Assembly: GCA_951394045.1 (NCBI GenBank)
Contig: OX595986.1
Coordinates: forward strand, 4,183,534-4,247,533
Source: Nitzschia sp. DOCU1
Taxonomy: Eukaryota > Bacillariophyta > Bacillariophyceae > Bacillariales > Bacillariaceae
DNA length: 64,000 nucleotides
Direction of reading: 5' to 3'
Below are positions 13,701 through 23,828 of the stretch, one piece after another (position 1 is the first letter of the stretch; every line of letters begins with the position of its first letter). A model generated the notes under the pieces. That model made no database searches. It was not told the DNA's origin and saw only the letters and a program-made list of their open reading frames with translations. Made by a program: the position numbers and the translations under genes.

Positions 13701-16700
13701 CGTGGGTATGTTCGGAAATTTATACATCAATTTGTCCGAGCTGTATAATTTTCTGCCCCCACACGAGTAGCAATCGATCGGTACGAGTAGCAGTCGATCG
13801 TACCTGTCGACTTGTTTGACCAATGCAGTTGTTTAGGGATCATCAACTCTATTGTAAGTCTGCACTTGGATGGCGACAATGAAACCGAGCTCTGTGCTTC
13901 TTGCACCCATTGTCAATTTTGCGTCAGGTTGCCGCCAAGGTGCCTGCAAAAAACAAATAGGACAGTAGGCGTCTCTCATAGTAGGAGTCGTCGACAACAT
14001 CATATTTGGTGCCCCCTCGTGCTAAAGTAGGGCTATACCAGTATTGAATGGATTATTTAAACCAACTTTTGTCTGCTAGGGATCATAATACTACTACGGT
14101 TTCATGCTGCTAGAACGAGATGACACTACTGTTAGCAGTACTAATACTACCCCGAAGGCGGCGGTGCTCAAACAAATGCAGCAGAAGCACGTGTCCAACT
14201 ATCAATTTGGTGGTAATATACTAGTAGAGTTAAAGCAATATAGGGCAAGCACTACTGCCAGTAGTAGTATTGCAACTGGCTACTCACCAGCAATAGCAGA
14301 GTAGGTGTCGTGCTACTAGTTGTGATTGCTTGTCAATTGATAGCAGTGCCAGTCACTCTGTGAGAGCATGAAATACTAAGAATTTGCCCCATGTACTATC
14401 GGTTTGCCAGCAGCAACCACAGGGTTGTCGTGGTCGTCCACAACTTTACAGAAGTAGCAATGGAAGTTGATTGTCGCCATTGTGGAAATAAAGAACCGAC
14501 CGATGATTTGAAAGTAGCCCTGGCTGCGGTGGTAGCCTAGTAGTGGCAGCTTGATGTAGCCACCAATTGGTAGCAGCGGCCATGGTGGTGGCGTCATTGT
14601 CCATGCCTTTGCAGCAGTAGTAATGCAGCAGCCCAGAAGTTGATTGTCACATTTGTGAAAATAAAGGAACAACCGCCAATTAAGCAGTGCTGCTGGCGGT
14701 GGTGGTTTGGCCAGAAAAATAGCAATGCACAATTTTCCAACCATTCTTCTTCGACCTGGCAATGAGGATTTGCCAATGTCGCAATTATCTTGTTCTTATC
14801 TTCCATTCTTCGTCGATGTCCCGACAATGAAAAGTGCTGACATCGCATTGTAGCATGTGAAGGCAAGGGCCTTCCAATGATCCATTTAAAATCGCTGGTT
14901 GCTCAAATGTAGCTCTTCCATGGTAGTCTGTATGTCCTTATGCTGGCAGGTAGAGCCCTGAATGCACCTTAGATGGGACGGGTTGTTCAGCAATGAAGCA
15001 ATGACTTCGTTTGTTGTTGTTGTTGTTGTTGTTGCCATGATGCTGCCACTACTTGTGATGGTGGTGGTCGTCGTTTCGCCGCGGTCTCCCAATGCTGGGT
15101 GACCGGTCGTATTGGTCATATCCCTTCAGTCATGAGTGTTGAGTCTTATTATACACGTTCGTTCCCATGTGTATAAAATTCCGACTCACTTTAAGGACTG
15201 TCGGAATCGTATACACGACTTCATTAGTCATACAAGTCCATTATACAGAAAGTGTATATTTTTCCGCACTACCCGGCAGTAGTATGCCACGTTATTTGCA
15301 CGGTGGGATGGCGCTACCGTGGGTATGTTCGGAAATTTATACATCAATTTGTCCGAGCTGTATAATTTTCTGCCCCCACACGAGTAGCAATCGATCGGTA
15401 CGAGTAGCAGTCGATCGTACCTGTCGACTTGTTTGACCAATGCAGTTGTTTAGGGATCATCAACTCTATTGTAAGTCTGCACTTGGATGGCGACAATGAA
15501 ACCAAGCTCTGTGCTTCTTGCACCCATTGTCAATTTTGCGTCAGGTTGCCGCCAAGGTGCCTGCAAAAAACAAATAGGACAGTAGGCGTCTCTCATAGTA
15601 GGAGTCGTCGACAACATCATATTTGGTGCCCCCTCGTGCTAAAGTAGGGCTATACCAGTATTGAATGGATTATTTAAACCAACTTTTGTCTGCTAGGGAT
15701 CATAATACTACTACGGTTTCATGCTGCTAGAACGAGATGACACTACTGTTAGCAGTACTAATACTACCCCGAAGGCGGCGGTGCTCAAACAAATGCAGCA
15801 GAAGCACGTGTCCAACTATCAATTTGGTGGTAATATACTAGTAGAGTTAAAGCAATATAGGGCAAGCACTACTGCCAGTAGTAGTATTGCAACTGGCTAC
15901 TCACCAGCAATAGCAGAGTAGGTGTCGTGCTACTAGTTGTGATTGCTTGTCAATTGATAGCAGTGCCAGTCACTCTGTGAGAGCATGAAATACTAAGAAT
16001 TTGCCCCATGTACTATCGGTTTGCCAGCAGCAACCACAGGGTTGTCGTGGTCGTCCACAACTTTACAGAAGTAGCAATGGAAGTTGATTGTCGCCATTGT
16101 GGAAATAAAGAACCGACCGATGATTTGAAAGTAGCCCTGGCTGCGGTGGTAGCCTAGTAGTGGCAGCTTGATGTAGCCACCAATTGGTAGCAGCGGCCAT
16201 GGTGGTGGCGTCATTGTCCATGCCTTTGCAGCAGTAGTAATGCAGCAGCCCAGAAGTTGATTGTCACATTTGTGAAAATAAAGGAACAACCGCCAATTAA
16301 GCAGTGCTGCTGGCGGTGGTGGTTTGGCCAGAAAAATAGCAATGCACAATTTTCCAACCATTCTTCTTCGACCTGGCAATGAGGATTTGCCAATGTCGCA
16401 ATTATCTTGTTCTTATCTTCCATTCTTCGTCGATGTCCCGACAATGAAAAGTGCTGACATCGCATTGTAGCATGTGAAGGCAAGGGCCTTCCAATGATCC
16501 ATTTAAAATCGCTGGTTGCTCAAATGTAGCTCTTCCATGGTAGTCTGTATGTCCTTATGCTGGCAGGTAGAGCCCTGAATGCACCTTAGATGGGACGGGT
16601 TGTTCAGCAATGAAGCAATGACTTCGTTTGTTGTTGTTGTTGTTGTTGTTGCCATGATGCTGCCACTACTTGTGATGGTGGTGGTCGTCGTTTCGCCGCG

Positions 16701-16813
16701 GTCTCCCAATGCTGGGTGACCGGTCGTATTGGTCATATCCCTTCAGTCATGAGTGTTGAGTCTTATTATACACGTTCGTTCCCATGTGTATAAAATTCCG
16801 ACTCACTTTAAGG

Positions 16814-17418
16814 TATGAATGCGGGCTACGTAGTAGTGTTGCAGCCTGCGCTTCTCGTCTGTACTTCGCACACTCAAAACAAAGCGTTGGGAGAAGTATG
16901 AAAGTGTCTGTGTACCATCTGTTGTCATGTTTTTAATTGGCTGTTTTCTTCTAGCCTCATTCTGATTGAGAGACGATTACTGTACCTTTGTGGTCGAAAA
17001 CCAATCAATTTTGACACCAGAGTTGAAGGCGTTCGGTGTCGTTAGCCAACTTGTCTGGGAAGAAGGCATATGACGCAAAATGTCTTACTGAAGTCCTCAA
17101 TGCACGTCAGTCAATCACATTTAATGAGCGTCAATGGAAGTTCGGCGGGTACAACAGCTGCATGGAATGGCAGCACCTGTCTTTGAAATTCCGAGCGTTG
17201 CTACGGGAAATTCTAGCGCACCTCCTGCACAGTCCATCGTTGACAATTGCGGGAAGGCGAAGCGTTTTTGCAGTAGTAGTGCATTCCAAGCAGAATAAAG
17301 AGACAATCCAGGTGCTGTGGTGAGTTAAAGTGCTTGGCTTGATGCGGCGATTCCCAGATAGCCTTTTCAGACACACAATTTGAAGTTTCAATAGCAACGT
17401 TGGTCGAGCACGACGATC
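16814..17418. other. Unique flank of the satellite array, no gene seen
   Basis: Sequence similarity to the monomer stops abruptly after position 16813. The following 600 bp hold only short overlapping ORFs (for example a 95-codon one around 17036-17323 that lacks an ATG at its 5' end) with no domain or clear coding character. It probably contains the promoter of the small ORF that starts at 17419. Confidence 0.6.
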
Positions 17419-17823
17419 ATGGAAAGGAGTGACGATAGACCTGATGATCGGGCACCGCCGGTTGGTTCGCCACGAAGATCATCAGCTGAGAGCACAAGTG
17501 GAAGCAGCGGCACCCATCGCGTGCCTGAGAACGGGTCGAGTCCAGCCGTTGACAGATCATCTAGGCGGAGCTACAGCTATCCATATAATGATGACTCCCT
17601 TCGTCGCCGTCGCATCGAGATTCAAGCGAGGATTGCCGCCCAATCCGTCCGAAACAGGCGAGGTGCCGGATCCAAGTTGCGGCAACTATCAACCAGTCCT
17701 TTGATCGGTGGAGGAGGCGGTCTTCTCCCCTTCTCCAACCGTCATTCGTTCCCAAGGCTCGAGCTAGCCACCCTTGAAGCTTTAGAAGCAGCTTCTGATT
17801 TGACCTCAAGACTTTCGGAGTGA
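17419..17823 (+). CDS. Hypothetical Ser/Arg-rich protein (134 aa)
   Basis: I do not recognise this gene. The single-exon ORF begins at the ATG at 17419 and ends with TGA at 17821-17823. The N-terminal two thirds (residues 1-65) are Ser-, Pro-, Arg- and Asp-rich and look disordered. Residues 60-90 form a basic segment with helix-forming character (RRRRIEIQARIAAQSVRNRR), followed by a glycine run and a C-terminal helix rich in Leu and Ala. AT-rich, poly(A)-signal-like sequence follows (around 17920-18000). It is the first candidate gene beside the satellite array. It could be a chance ORF: an overlapping 91-codon ORF lies in another frame. Confidence 0.4.
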   Translation: MERSDDRPDDRAPPVGSPRRSSAESTSGSSGTHRVPENGSSPAVDRSSRRSYSYPYNDDSLRRRRIEIQARIAAQSVRNRRGAGSKLRQLSTSPLIGGGGGLLPFSNRHSFPRLELATLEALEAASDLTSRLSE

Positions 17824-18887
17824 AGTACGCGATGCTACTTCATTACGCTAAGATTCGCGCCTGTGCGAAATGTCTACAACCAACATGCGTTGGTTGCTGG
17901 GATGATGAATGAACCTTGACAATATAATACCTTCTTGCTTCCCCCACCTGCTAAACAGGAAGCAATGTCCTTTGCTCTCGACATGCTAAAATAATAAAAC
18001 TAACAAAACCCACAAGCATCGTATGCTTCGAAATCAACGGGTCGGCGGCGAAGTAACTATTCTATTCCACTTCAGCAGTGCTGCTTGTACTGCACGGCCA
18101 TGTCAAGAGCCTATATTAGACTACTGTTTGACTATGGTCCAAGGAGATGTGTCGACCCGAGAAGGCACTCGCTGCCTTCATTCCTTCATTGTCATGGACC
18201 AATTGGACCTCCTAGTACTACATCGAGGGGATTTGTTGCTGCCGGTATTACCATGATGAGCTGCCAGCCTTCAGTGGCCATAGAGGCTTACCGGTACCAT
18301 ATGTCATCCTTCATCTCCTCTCTGTTTGTGTAACTCAGTCCTTGGATGGTCCAGCCTGCTGTGGTAGATTGTGGCCGGGTACTGGTTCAATAATAACAGC
18401 AACGGCAACGAGTCCCGATGGCGTGCTGGCTCTCTCAAGCACGTCCCGGCGGCCGGGCGACCCGATGCCCAACATGCCACTCCTCCGATCGGCCTCTCCT
18501 GCTTCTTCGGGCCGATGTAGCTCCACCGGCTAACTACTGTAGACACGCGCCCTGGGCGTCACTTACATTTACTCCGGTGCTCTCTAGCTGTGTTGTAGTC
18601 CTTATCACGACGAATACGTGAGCCCACCTCAGCATAGTACTGGCAAAAAACTAGCATGTACTCTGTTATCAGCTGTCTTAGCATTGCACGCTTGAAACTA
18701 CCACACCCATGGGGAAACAAGCGCCGCGTTCTACAGTAGAGCTCTCTAGAGGGAAGTTACGGGGCTAGAGAGAGAAGTAGAGGGCCGAAGGGGCGAGGTT
18801 TCAGAGCTCCGTGCTACTGCGACCATTTCACTCCTGTAATCGCCGACAGGCGGCGGCAATCCATATAAACACGTGTTTACAATATAG
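17824..18887. other. Intergenic region, no supported gene
   Basis: It contains several ORFs of 60-80 codons in overlapping frames, none with domain features. One copy of the palindrome TACCGGTA lies at 18289-18296. Repeated CTCTCTAG/GAGAGA-like runs occur around 18740-18780, near the 3' end of the TXNDC9 gene. Confidence 0.6.
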
Positions 18888-19619
18888 CTAATCAAATTCG
18901 TCTCCATCTTTATGAAAACCACTCCTCGCTCCCTTCCGTATCCTGATTGCGTTTACGCCCATACGGGAATTCAAAAGGTCTTCTGGAACTTCTTCGTCGT
19001 CACGTGGGTCGATAATCCCATGTTTCCCTAGAACATAGGCCAACATCTGTTCCGAAAAATCCTCTGTCCCGCCGACTTCATTAAAACCAATCATGTGATG
19101 GAAGGCTTTGCGATCCTTGACAAGCACCAGCGTCGGCATGACCGTCACGCCTAGCCGCTCGACCAGAAATGACGCACCGCCTCCTTGATGATCGCAGTCG
19201 TGGACATTGATCTTGACGAACCTCGTTTCCAGATGTTTGGATGCAATCTTGGAGAGATGGGCATGAAATACGTCGCAATAACGAGTGGTCGGTCGGTAAA
19301 AATGCACCACCATGCGATCAGAAGCCTTCGACGCCTCAAAAAAATCCTTGGCAACGTCACGAGCGTCCTGACCAGCTCCTAGTTCCGCATACCCTCCATG
19401 TCCAAGGTCTTTCCACTTTTGAACCTGGGAATGTTGCTGTTGCAGTTTCGCCAAACGTCGCTGCCGCAGTTCTTCCAGGCCTTCGTCGTCTTCCAGCAAT
19501 TTGTCGTATTGAGCAAGCTCGGCATTCAGAGTCTCCTCTTGCAGTTGCGCCCCTTGCAGAAGCACTCGGGCGGTGGCACTGCCCACCTCTTGGTTACGGC
19601 TTCCAAAGCCAAGATCCAT
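18888..19619 (-). CDS. TXNDC9: TXNDC9/PhLP3-like thioredoxin-domain protein
   Basis: The 243-aa product belongs to the TXNDC9 (APACD, phosducin-like 3) family, which in other eukaryotes binds the cytosolic chaperonin CCT and modulates actin and tubulin folding. An N-terminal helical region (about residues 10-85, rich in Glu, Gln and Leu) precedes a thioredoxin-fold domain with family segments VVHFYRPTTRYCDVFHAHL, HLETRFVKINV, VMPTLVLVKD and IGFNEVGGTEDF. The CxxC redox site of true thioredoxins is absent (YCDVF instead), as expected for this family. The acidic C-terminus (DGDEFD) matches the acidic tail of relatives. The ORF extends 26 codons upstream to 19697, but the ATG at 19617-19619 (MDLGFG) gives the family-like length. 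It is divergent from the J-domain gene. Confidence 0.88.
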   Translation of the reverse strand: MDLGFGSRNQEVGSATARVLLQGAQLQEETLNAELAQYDKLLEDDEGLEELRQRRLAKLQQQHSQVQKWKDLGHGGYAELGAGQDARDVAKDFFEASKASDRMVVHFYRPTTRYCDVFHAHLSKIASKHLETRFVKINVHDCDHQGGGASFLVERLGVTVMPTLVLVKDRKAFHHMIGFNEVGGTEDFSEQMLAYVLGKHGIIDPRDDEEVPEDLLNSRMGVNAIRIRKGARSGFHKDGDEFD

Positions 19620-20019
19620 AATGGTTGAGAAAGCAAAACAGAAGGATTGATGTACAGCTTTAATGCTCCGTAAGAATAGTAGCGTCGAGGAAGGCATTCG
19701 TCGTCTATCGTCATTGTCGGTGCGGTGATGTGTGATGGGTGTGGTGGCAGACGAGCGCGCCGCCGGCCGCGCAATTCAACGGCCCTATTTTCTTCGACTC
19801 GACTCATTGGACCTAACTTCTGCCATCCCTCCGAGGTCATTTTGGTTCGAACTATTCGCACAAATAAATTCCGAAAAGGGGACGATGGCGAGCTAACGCG
19901 AGAGTGGATGATCTCAGAGCGACGATCACCAACAACATAGAGACGAAGAAGGAAAGTTGCTCTGCTATCTCCGCAGATCGTTTTGAGTTGAATACTGGCT
20001 CCTCTCCGTCCCAAAAACG
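19620..20019. other. Divergent promoter region between TXNDC9 and the J-domain gene
   Basis: About 400 bp separate two divergently transcribed genes. Overlapping antisense ORFs (for example 19526-20113 on the minus strand) run through it but overlap both gene starts and show no domain. It probably holds both promoters and 5' UTRs. Confidence 0.55.
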
Positions 20020-20721
20020 ATGAAGAATGTTTGCTTTCATCGAGCAGCCAACATTTTGGGTTGCCGCACGCGGCGTCCCATACAAGATCAAAGGTTGACG
20101 GCGGTAATGGCATGTCCTCGGAATAATTGTGCCTCTGAAAGTCTTGCCATTCGAAGCTTTACCACGAGCCGAAGCAACAATCCTTATCTCATCTTGGGAG
20201 TCCCTCCCTCTTCGTCTTTCCAAACGGTGCAGAAAGCCTTTGTCAAGCTCGCCTTTCAGCATCACCCCGACACTTCCATGAATAGTGCGACCATTTCGAA
20301 AGATTTTATACGCATCCGTGAAGCCTTTGAACGGATTCGAGATGCCAGGCAAAGTGGGAAACCATTATCTATGGTGGAGGAAGCGGAAACTGGCTACAAC
20401 AACACTGCATCCAACAACAAATCCTGGACCGAAAACGATTTTCTAGTCTATTTTTACCGCCAGACTGGGGTAAAGCTAACGTCGGATCAGAGGGAAGAGC
20501 TGGTGCATCTATACCGGAATCGTGTCCAAGGAGGCTACGCCCATTATTCAGGCCACTCGTGGGACTTGGCACGTCGGCTTGTGGTAGAACAAGAGGCGTT
20601 CCTACGAAATATGCACGGTGGTGGACCTAGAAGGCGAGGTCAACACACTGGGCCACCGCCTTTTCAAGCTGGGCCCGAGGGAGAAGAAGCAAACTCCTTG
20701 AGAAGAAGACGGAAACGTTGA
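20020..20721 (+). CDS. J-domain (DnaJ-like) co-chaperone, probably mitochondrial
   Basis: The 233-aa product has one J-domain at about residues 54-108: NPYLILGVPPSSSF begins helix I, QHHPDTS carries the invariant HPD that stimulates Hsp70 ATPase, and KDFIRIREAFERIRD is helix III. There is no Gly/Phe region or zinc finger, so it is a type III J-protein. The N-terminus is basic, hydroxylated and poor in acidic residues (HRAANILGCRTRR, IRSFTTSRS), which resembles a mitochondrial presequence. A second in-frame ATG at 20107 (residue 30) would still leave a shorter presequence, so the start is uncertain. The C-terminus is a disordered Gly/Pro/Arg-rich tail ending in a basic cluster. Its Hsp70 partner cannot be told from the sequence. 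Confidence 0.82.
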   Translation: MKNVCFHRAANILGCRTRRPIQDQRLTAVMACPRNNCASESLAIRSFTTSRSNNPYLILGVPPSSSFQTVQKAFVKLAFQHHPDTSMNSATISKDFIRIREAFERIRDARQSGKPLSMVEEAETGYNNTASNNKSWTENDFLVYFYRQTGVKLTSDQREELVHLYRNRVQGGYAHYSGHSWDLARRLVVEQEAFLRNMHGGGPRRRGQHTGPPPFQAGPEGEEANSLRRRRKR

Positions 20722-22088
20722 TTATGTGCTGGCTGAAAACAGTTACTAGGGGTTTCGACTAAGGGTTGTCGACGCTCGATCGGGACTGTCATCGGTGCTG
20801 CTGCAAAGAAGTTGACCCGTTTTACACCGCCATTACGCCACGCTGGCCCCCAGCCCTGACATCGACTGATCGACTCCTAGCTAGTCCAAAGGAGGGAAGC
20901 ATTGGGGAAGTACATAGCCAGGTGGCTGTGTGGCCGACTGCTGTGCAACAAGGATCCGCAGCAGATCTGTTCTTTGGCTCAAATGCAATCTGGACCTTGT
21001 TGTTGCTATCTCACGAGCGCGAAGTACATAGCGAGTTGATTAGATGAAGCCCAATTCCGACTTGTTGTCGGATAAGGAAGTAGTATAATGCTTTTGTTAG
21101 GTGCTGGGGTATGAGCGTATGGTTCTCTTCTCCAGAGAGAGGATTCCTCGCCCCAAACCTCCCTGGCCCCATGTGTACCCCTTTAAGTGGAATTCTTCCG
21201 GCATTCAGAAGAGGCGGCTCCTCAGATGAAGCATCTAGTTTGGCTGGATATGGACCTTGGGTCGTTGGCAGTAGTTGACATTCGGCTAATGCCCCTTGTT
21301 CGAAAGGAAATTGACGCAGCCAACAGCCAGGTTCTGGGTCATTGGGGTATAATTCTGTGGCATTCCAGATACCCGGCACAGAAAACCCATTCCCTATTTT
21401 CTAGAAGCAAGTGGGCTGTTGATTTCGATGGGGCCACAAGAGCATTGCTACTTTCGTCGTCGCCGACGTGACGACGCTGCTGCTTCCACGGTTGCGCCAT
21501 TTTCAATCTTGATGGTTCCAGACGTTTCGCCTTTTCTTTTCGATAGAACCTTCTCATTTTCTGCCATGGCCCGAGCCATTTCCACATTCCTCCCCGATCG
21601 AGACCTCCTTGGGACTGTGNNNNNNNNNNNNNNNNNNNNNNNNNNNNNNNNNNNNNNNNNNNNNNNNNNNNNNNNNNNNNNNNNNNNNNNNNNNNNNNNN
21701 NNNNNNNNNNNNNNNNNNNNNNNNNNNNNNNNNNNNNNNNNNNNNNNNNNNNNNNNNNNNNNNNNNNNNNNNNNNNNNNNNNNNNNNNNNNNNNNNNNNN
21801 NNNNNNNNNNNNNNNNNNNGTTGGGTGCAAAGCAATAGGAGACTATCGTCAAAGTGAACCGGCGGCGATGGGAATGTGGAGGGCGGGAGATGATGGTGGA
21901 CCAAGAAGAAATGTGAAAATGAACGTCTCTCGCCGCGAGAAAATCGTCGAAAGAAATGACGTAGTGAAATCGTACTAGTCAACGAAGCAACATCTCGCAG
22001 CTCGCTGGAATGCGCTCGCCACTACCATTCTAGTTCTGCTAGCGCTCAAGCGAGAGTGGCTTCCGACATGCCTACACAATATTTGGAA
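20722..22088. other. Intergenic region containing an assembly gap, no supported gene
   Basis: Between the 3' ends of the J-domain gene and TFIIE-beta lie about 1.37 kb, 200 bp of which is unknown sequence. Short ORFs exist on both strands but have no domain features, and several are artificially joined through the Ns. A 12-bp direct repeat (GAAGTACATAGC) occurs at 20907-20918 and 21022-21033. Confidence 0.55.
21620..21819. other. Assembly gap (200 Ns)
   Basis: Exactly 200 consecutive Ns, a typical placeholder length. It lies in an intergenic stretch between convergent genes, so no recognised CDS is interrupted. Confidence 0.99.
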
Positions 22089-23828
22089 CTACATTCCACC
22101 ATCCCCAACTTGCTCTCCCTGCTTTTGCCTCTCTTGGGCGCGTCTCAGCACAGCTCCAATTTCCGTGCCCTCCAAGTGCGTGTTGGTCATTCGTTGGTTC
22201 TTGCGTTCGTAGTATCGTCGCTTTTTCGGTTTTCCATCATTGTCTACATTGGCCTTTCGTTTCAGACGAGGGCGTCTCAGTTCCTCTCCAGGCTCTAGCA
22301 ATTTATGCTCTAGTAAGAGCCGTTTGAGTTCGACATCGGATTCGGGAACATCCTTTCGCGTGGCAAGGTACATTTCGCGCACGTCCTTGGTACAACCGTG
22401 GCGACGTGCATGAGTATAAAGTGCCAAAAATGGGTCGGCCGCGGCCTCCCTTGCCAAGACAGCATTGTCCTTTTGGGAATGCTGGTCCTTGTGCGTTTCG
22501 CGACCGGAACTCTTGAGAGGGCGTTTCCGAGATCCTGTCATGGCTGCTGTTCCAAAGGATGCAGCAAGTGTTACCGGATTTGAGGCGTGCGCATGACTTC
22601 CTAGTAATTGGGAAGCAACACCACCACTCCGTCCGTGTGCCAAGCGAATCAAGAGTTCTCGAGCCTGGCGTGCCTTTTGAAGATTTGCAATAGTGGAATC
22701 AGACAAATGATGGTCGACTGGAAGAATCTTTTCGGACAACGGTCGGATGTATCCATCCTGTTCGTTCTTTTTCGACAAGTCCTGGAGCGAAACTACCGAG
22801 AGTGGAGCCTGTGCTCGTGCTGGGTTGTCCTTTAATGGACCTTCCTTGATCGCGCTCGACACTCGAAACCACTGGCCACCAATTTGCACCGCCTCACCGC
22901 GTCGTATCTGACTGCACGGATCAATATCGGTTTCCACAGTGTGAATTTTTACCTTCTTCTTTTTCAAGATACTGTGGGCGGCCGTATCTCCATCGCTGGT
23001 AACTGTCTCCTTCGAATCAGGATTATTATCTGTTCCATTTGTGTCCTTCGGGGCGACATCTTTTGCCGCCGGGGATTCTTTCATTGGGCTATCGGCTTTA
23101 CCCTCCTCGCCATCTGGGTCGGCCTTTTTGTCTCCATTTTGAGACTCGGTCGGTTTCTTGTCCCCGTGTGCTGCGGCATCGTCCTTTTCAGTTGCATGCT
23201 TTTCAGGTGGCAAGCTGATGATACCATCGAGCTCCACTAGAAAAGCTTCTCCGCGAGGAAATAAAATTTGCGTCTTGTCTTCAGTATTATGAATAGCCAA
23301 GACATCACCAGCCGTAATTAGATTGTTTAGATCTTGTTCGACACCATCGTAGGCATCTTCCAAATCCCGCCGCGCGACTCCATTTTTACAACGATTGATT
23401 TGCGCCAACAAGGTCGTTCGGTCCCTGACGTGATTGTACTTTGCCTGGTATGCGTACGTTGCAAGCATCAGTGATGGATTTTCTGGGTCTGGTACGAGTT
23501 CAACGCGTATTTTAGGATTGCGTTGGAGCATTTCCGCCACGGCTTCGTCTTCTTGCAAGTCAATTCCTGTTCGTTGGTAAATGACGGCTGGCGACAAAAA
23601 CCCGGACGATCGATGGGCTTGCAGAAAGTGAATGACATCGAATTGCTTCTCCAAATCGGGCTTGTTGGCCACCATGGCAGCTAGAGCTTCGGTGTCGGGG
23701 CCCATCCACGATGTGGATCGTTCAATAGTTGGACGGGATACGACATCCTTCCCGTCGGCCTTGAACTGCCCGGCAACGTCGTCCAAGTGTTCCCTTCGCA
23801 AAAAGTCGAGACCGTGGATATTCGACAT
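22089..23828 (-). CDS. GTF2E2: General transcription factor TFIIE subunit beta
   Basis: The 579-aa product is the small (beta) subunit of TFIIE, which helps recruit and regulate TFIIH at RNA polymerase II promoters in the nucleus. A first winged-helix region lies at about residues 62-130 (FDVIHFLQAHRSSGFLSP, then NPKIRVEL, then the YAYQAKYN segment equivalent to YAFKPKYN of the human protein). A second lies at about 134-195 (VRDRTTLLAQINRCKNG, RRDLEDAY, ILFPRG). The basic C-terminal helix with TNTHLEGTEIGAVL corresponds to the conserved C-terminal segment of the family. A long Lys/Glu/Asp-rich low-complexity insertion (about 205-290) and a further insertion before the C-terminus make it about twice the human length. 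It is a single exon and starts at MSNIHG. Confidence 0.88.
   Translation of the reverse strand: MSNIHGLDFLRREHLDDVAGQFKADGKDVVSRPTIERSTSWMGPDTEALAAMVANKPDLEKQFDVIHFLQAHRSSGFLSPAVIYQRTGIDLQEDEAVAEMLQRNPKIRVELVPDPENPSLMLATYAYQAKYNHVRDRTTLLAQINRCKNGVARRDLEDAYDGVEQDLNNLITAGDVLAIHNTEDKTQILFPRGEAFLVELDGIISLPPEKHATEKDDAAAHGDKKPTESQNGDKKADPDGEEGKADSPMKESPAAKDVAPKDTNGTDNNPDSKETVTSDGDTAAHSILKKKKVKIHTVETDIDPCSQIRRGEAVQIGGQWFRVSSAIKEGPLKDNPARAQAPLSVVSLQDLSKKNEQDGYIRPLSEKILPVDHHLSDSTIANLQKARQARELLIRLAHGRSGGVASQLLGSHAHASNPVTLAASFGTAAMTGSRKRPLKSSGRETHKDQHSQKDNAVLAREAAADPFLALYTHARRHGCTKDVREMYLATRKDVPESDVELKRLLLEHKLLEPGEELRRPRLKRKANVDNDGKPKKRRYYERKNQRMTNTHLEGTEIGAVLRRAQERQKQGEQVGDGGM

Larger units (their letters stand above)
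1..16813. repeat. 1617-bp tandem satellite array (10 full copies plus 640 bp)
   Basis: The same sequence recurs with unit starts at 1, 1618, 3238, 4855, 6472, 8089, 9706, 11323, 12940 and 14557, and a partial unit at 16174-16813. The period is 1617 bp, except 1620 in the second copy, which has one extra triplet in a GTT run. Copies are almost identical: I noticed only three substitution sites (unit offsets 746, 948, 1497) besides that indel. The unit is rich in CAG/CTG, GTA and GTT triplets. It holds overlapping ORFs of 66-128 codons on both strands, none with a recognisable domain. No transposase, reverse transcriptase or telomere repeat is visible. The first base of the window is already inside the array, so its left end is unknown. 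It is best described as a recently homogenised macrosatellite. Confidence 0.97.

Noticed and set aside
38..16736. Recurring ORFs of 66-128 codons in every satellite monomer, on both strands
   Set aside because: Their perfect repetition follows from the near-identity of the copies, not selection. They overlap each other in several frames, carry no domains, and the frames are rich in residues produced by triplet runs (Thr, His, Leu).
1..16813. Monomer length 1617 equals 11 x 147, suggesting nucleosome phasing
   Set aside because: The linker DNA between nucleosomes makes the exact multiple of 147 meaningless; treated as coincidence.
1..16813. Array as telomere, rDNA, CRISPR or transposon tandem
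   Set aside because: No TTAGGG-type runs, no rRNA-like sequence, unit far too long for CRISPR and no spacers, no transposase or reverse transcriptase motifs.
17036..17323. 95-codon plus-strand ORF
   Set aside because: Begins without ATG, overlaps competing antisense ORFs and has no coding character.
21187..21982. ORFs crossing the N gap
   Set aside because: They are open only because Ns contain no stops.
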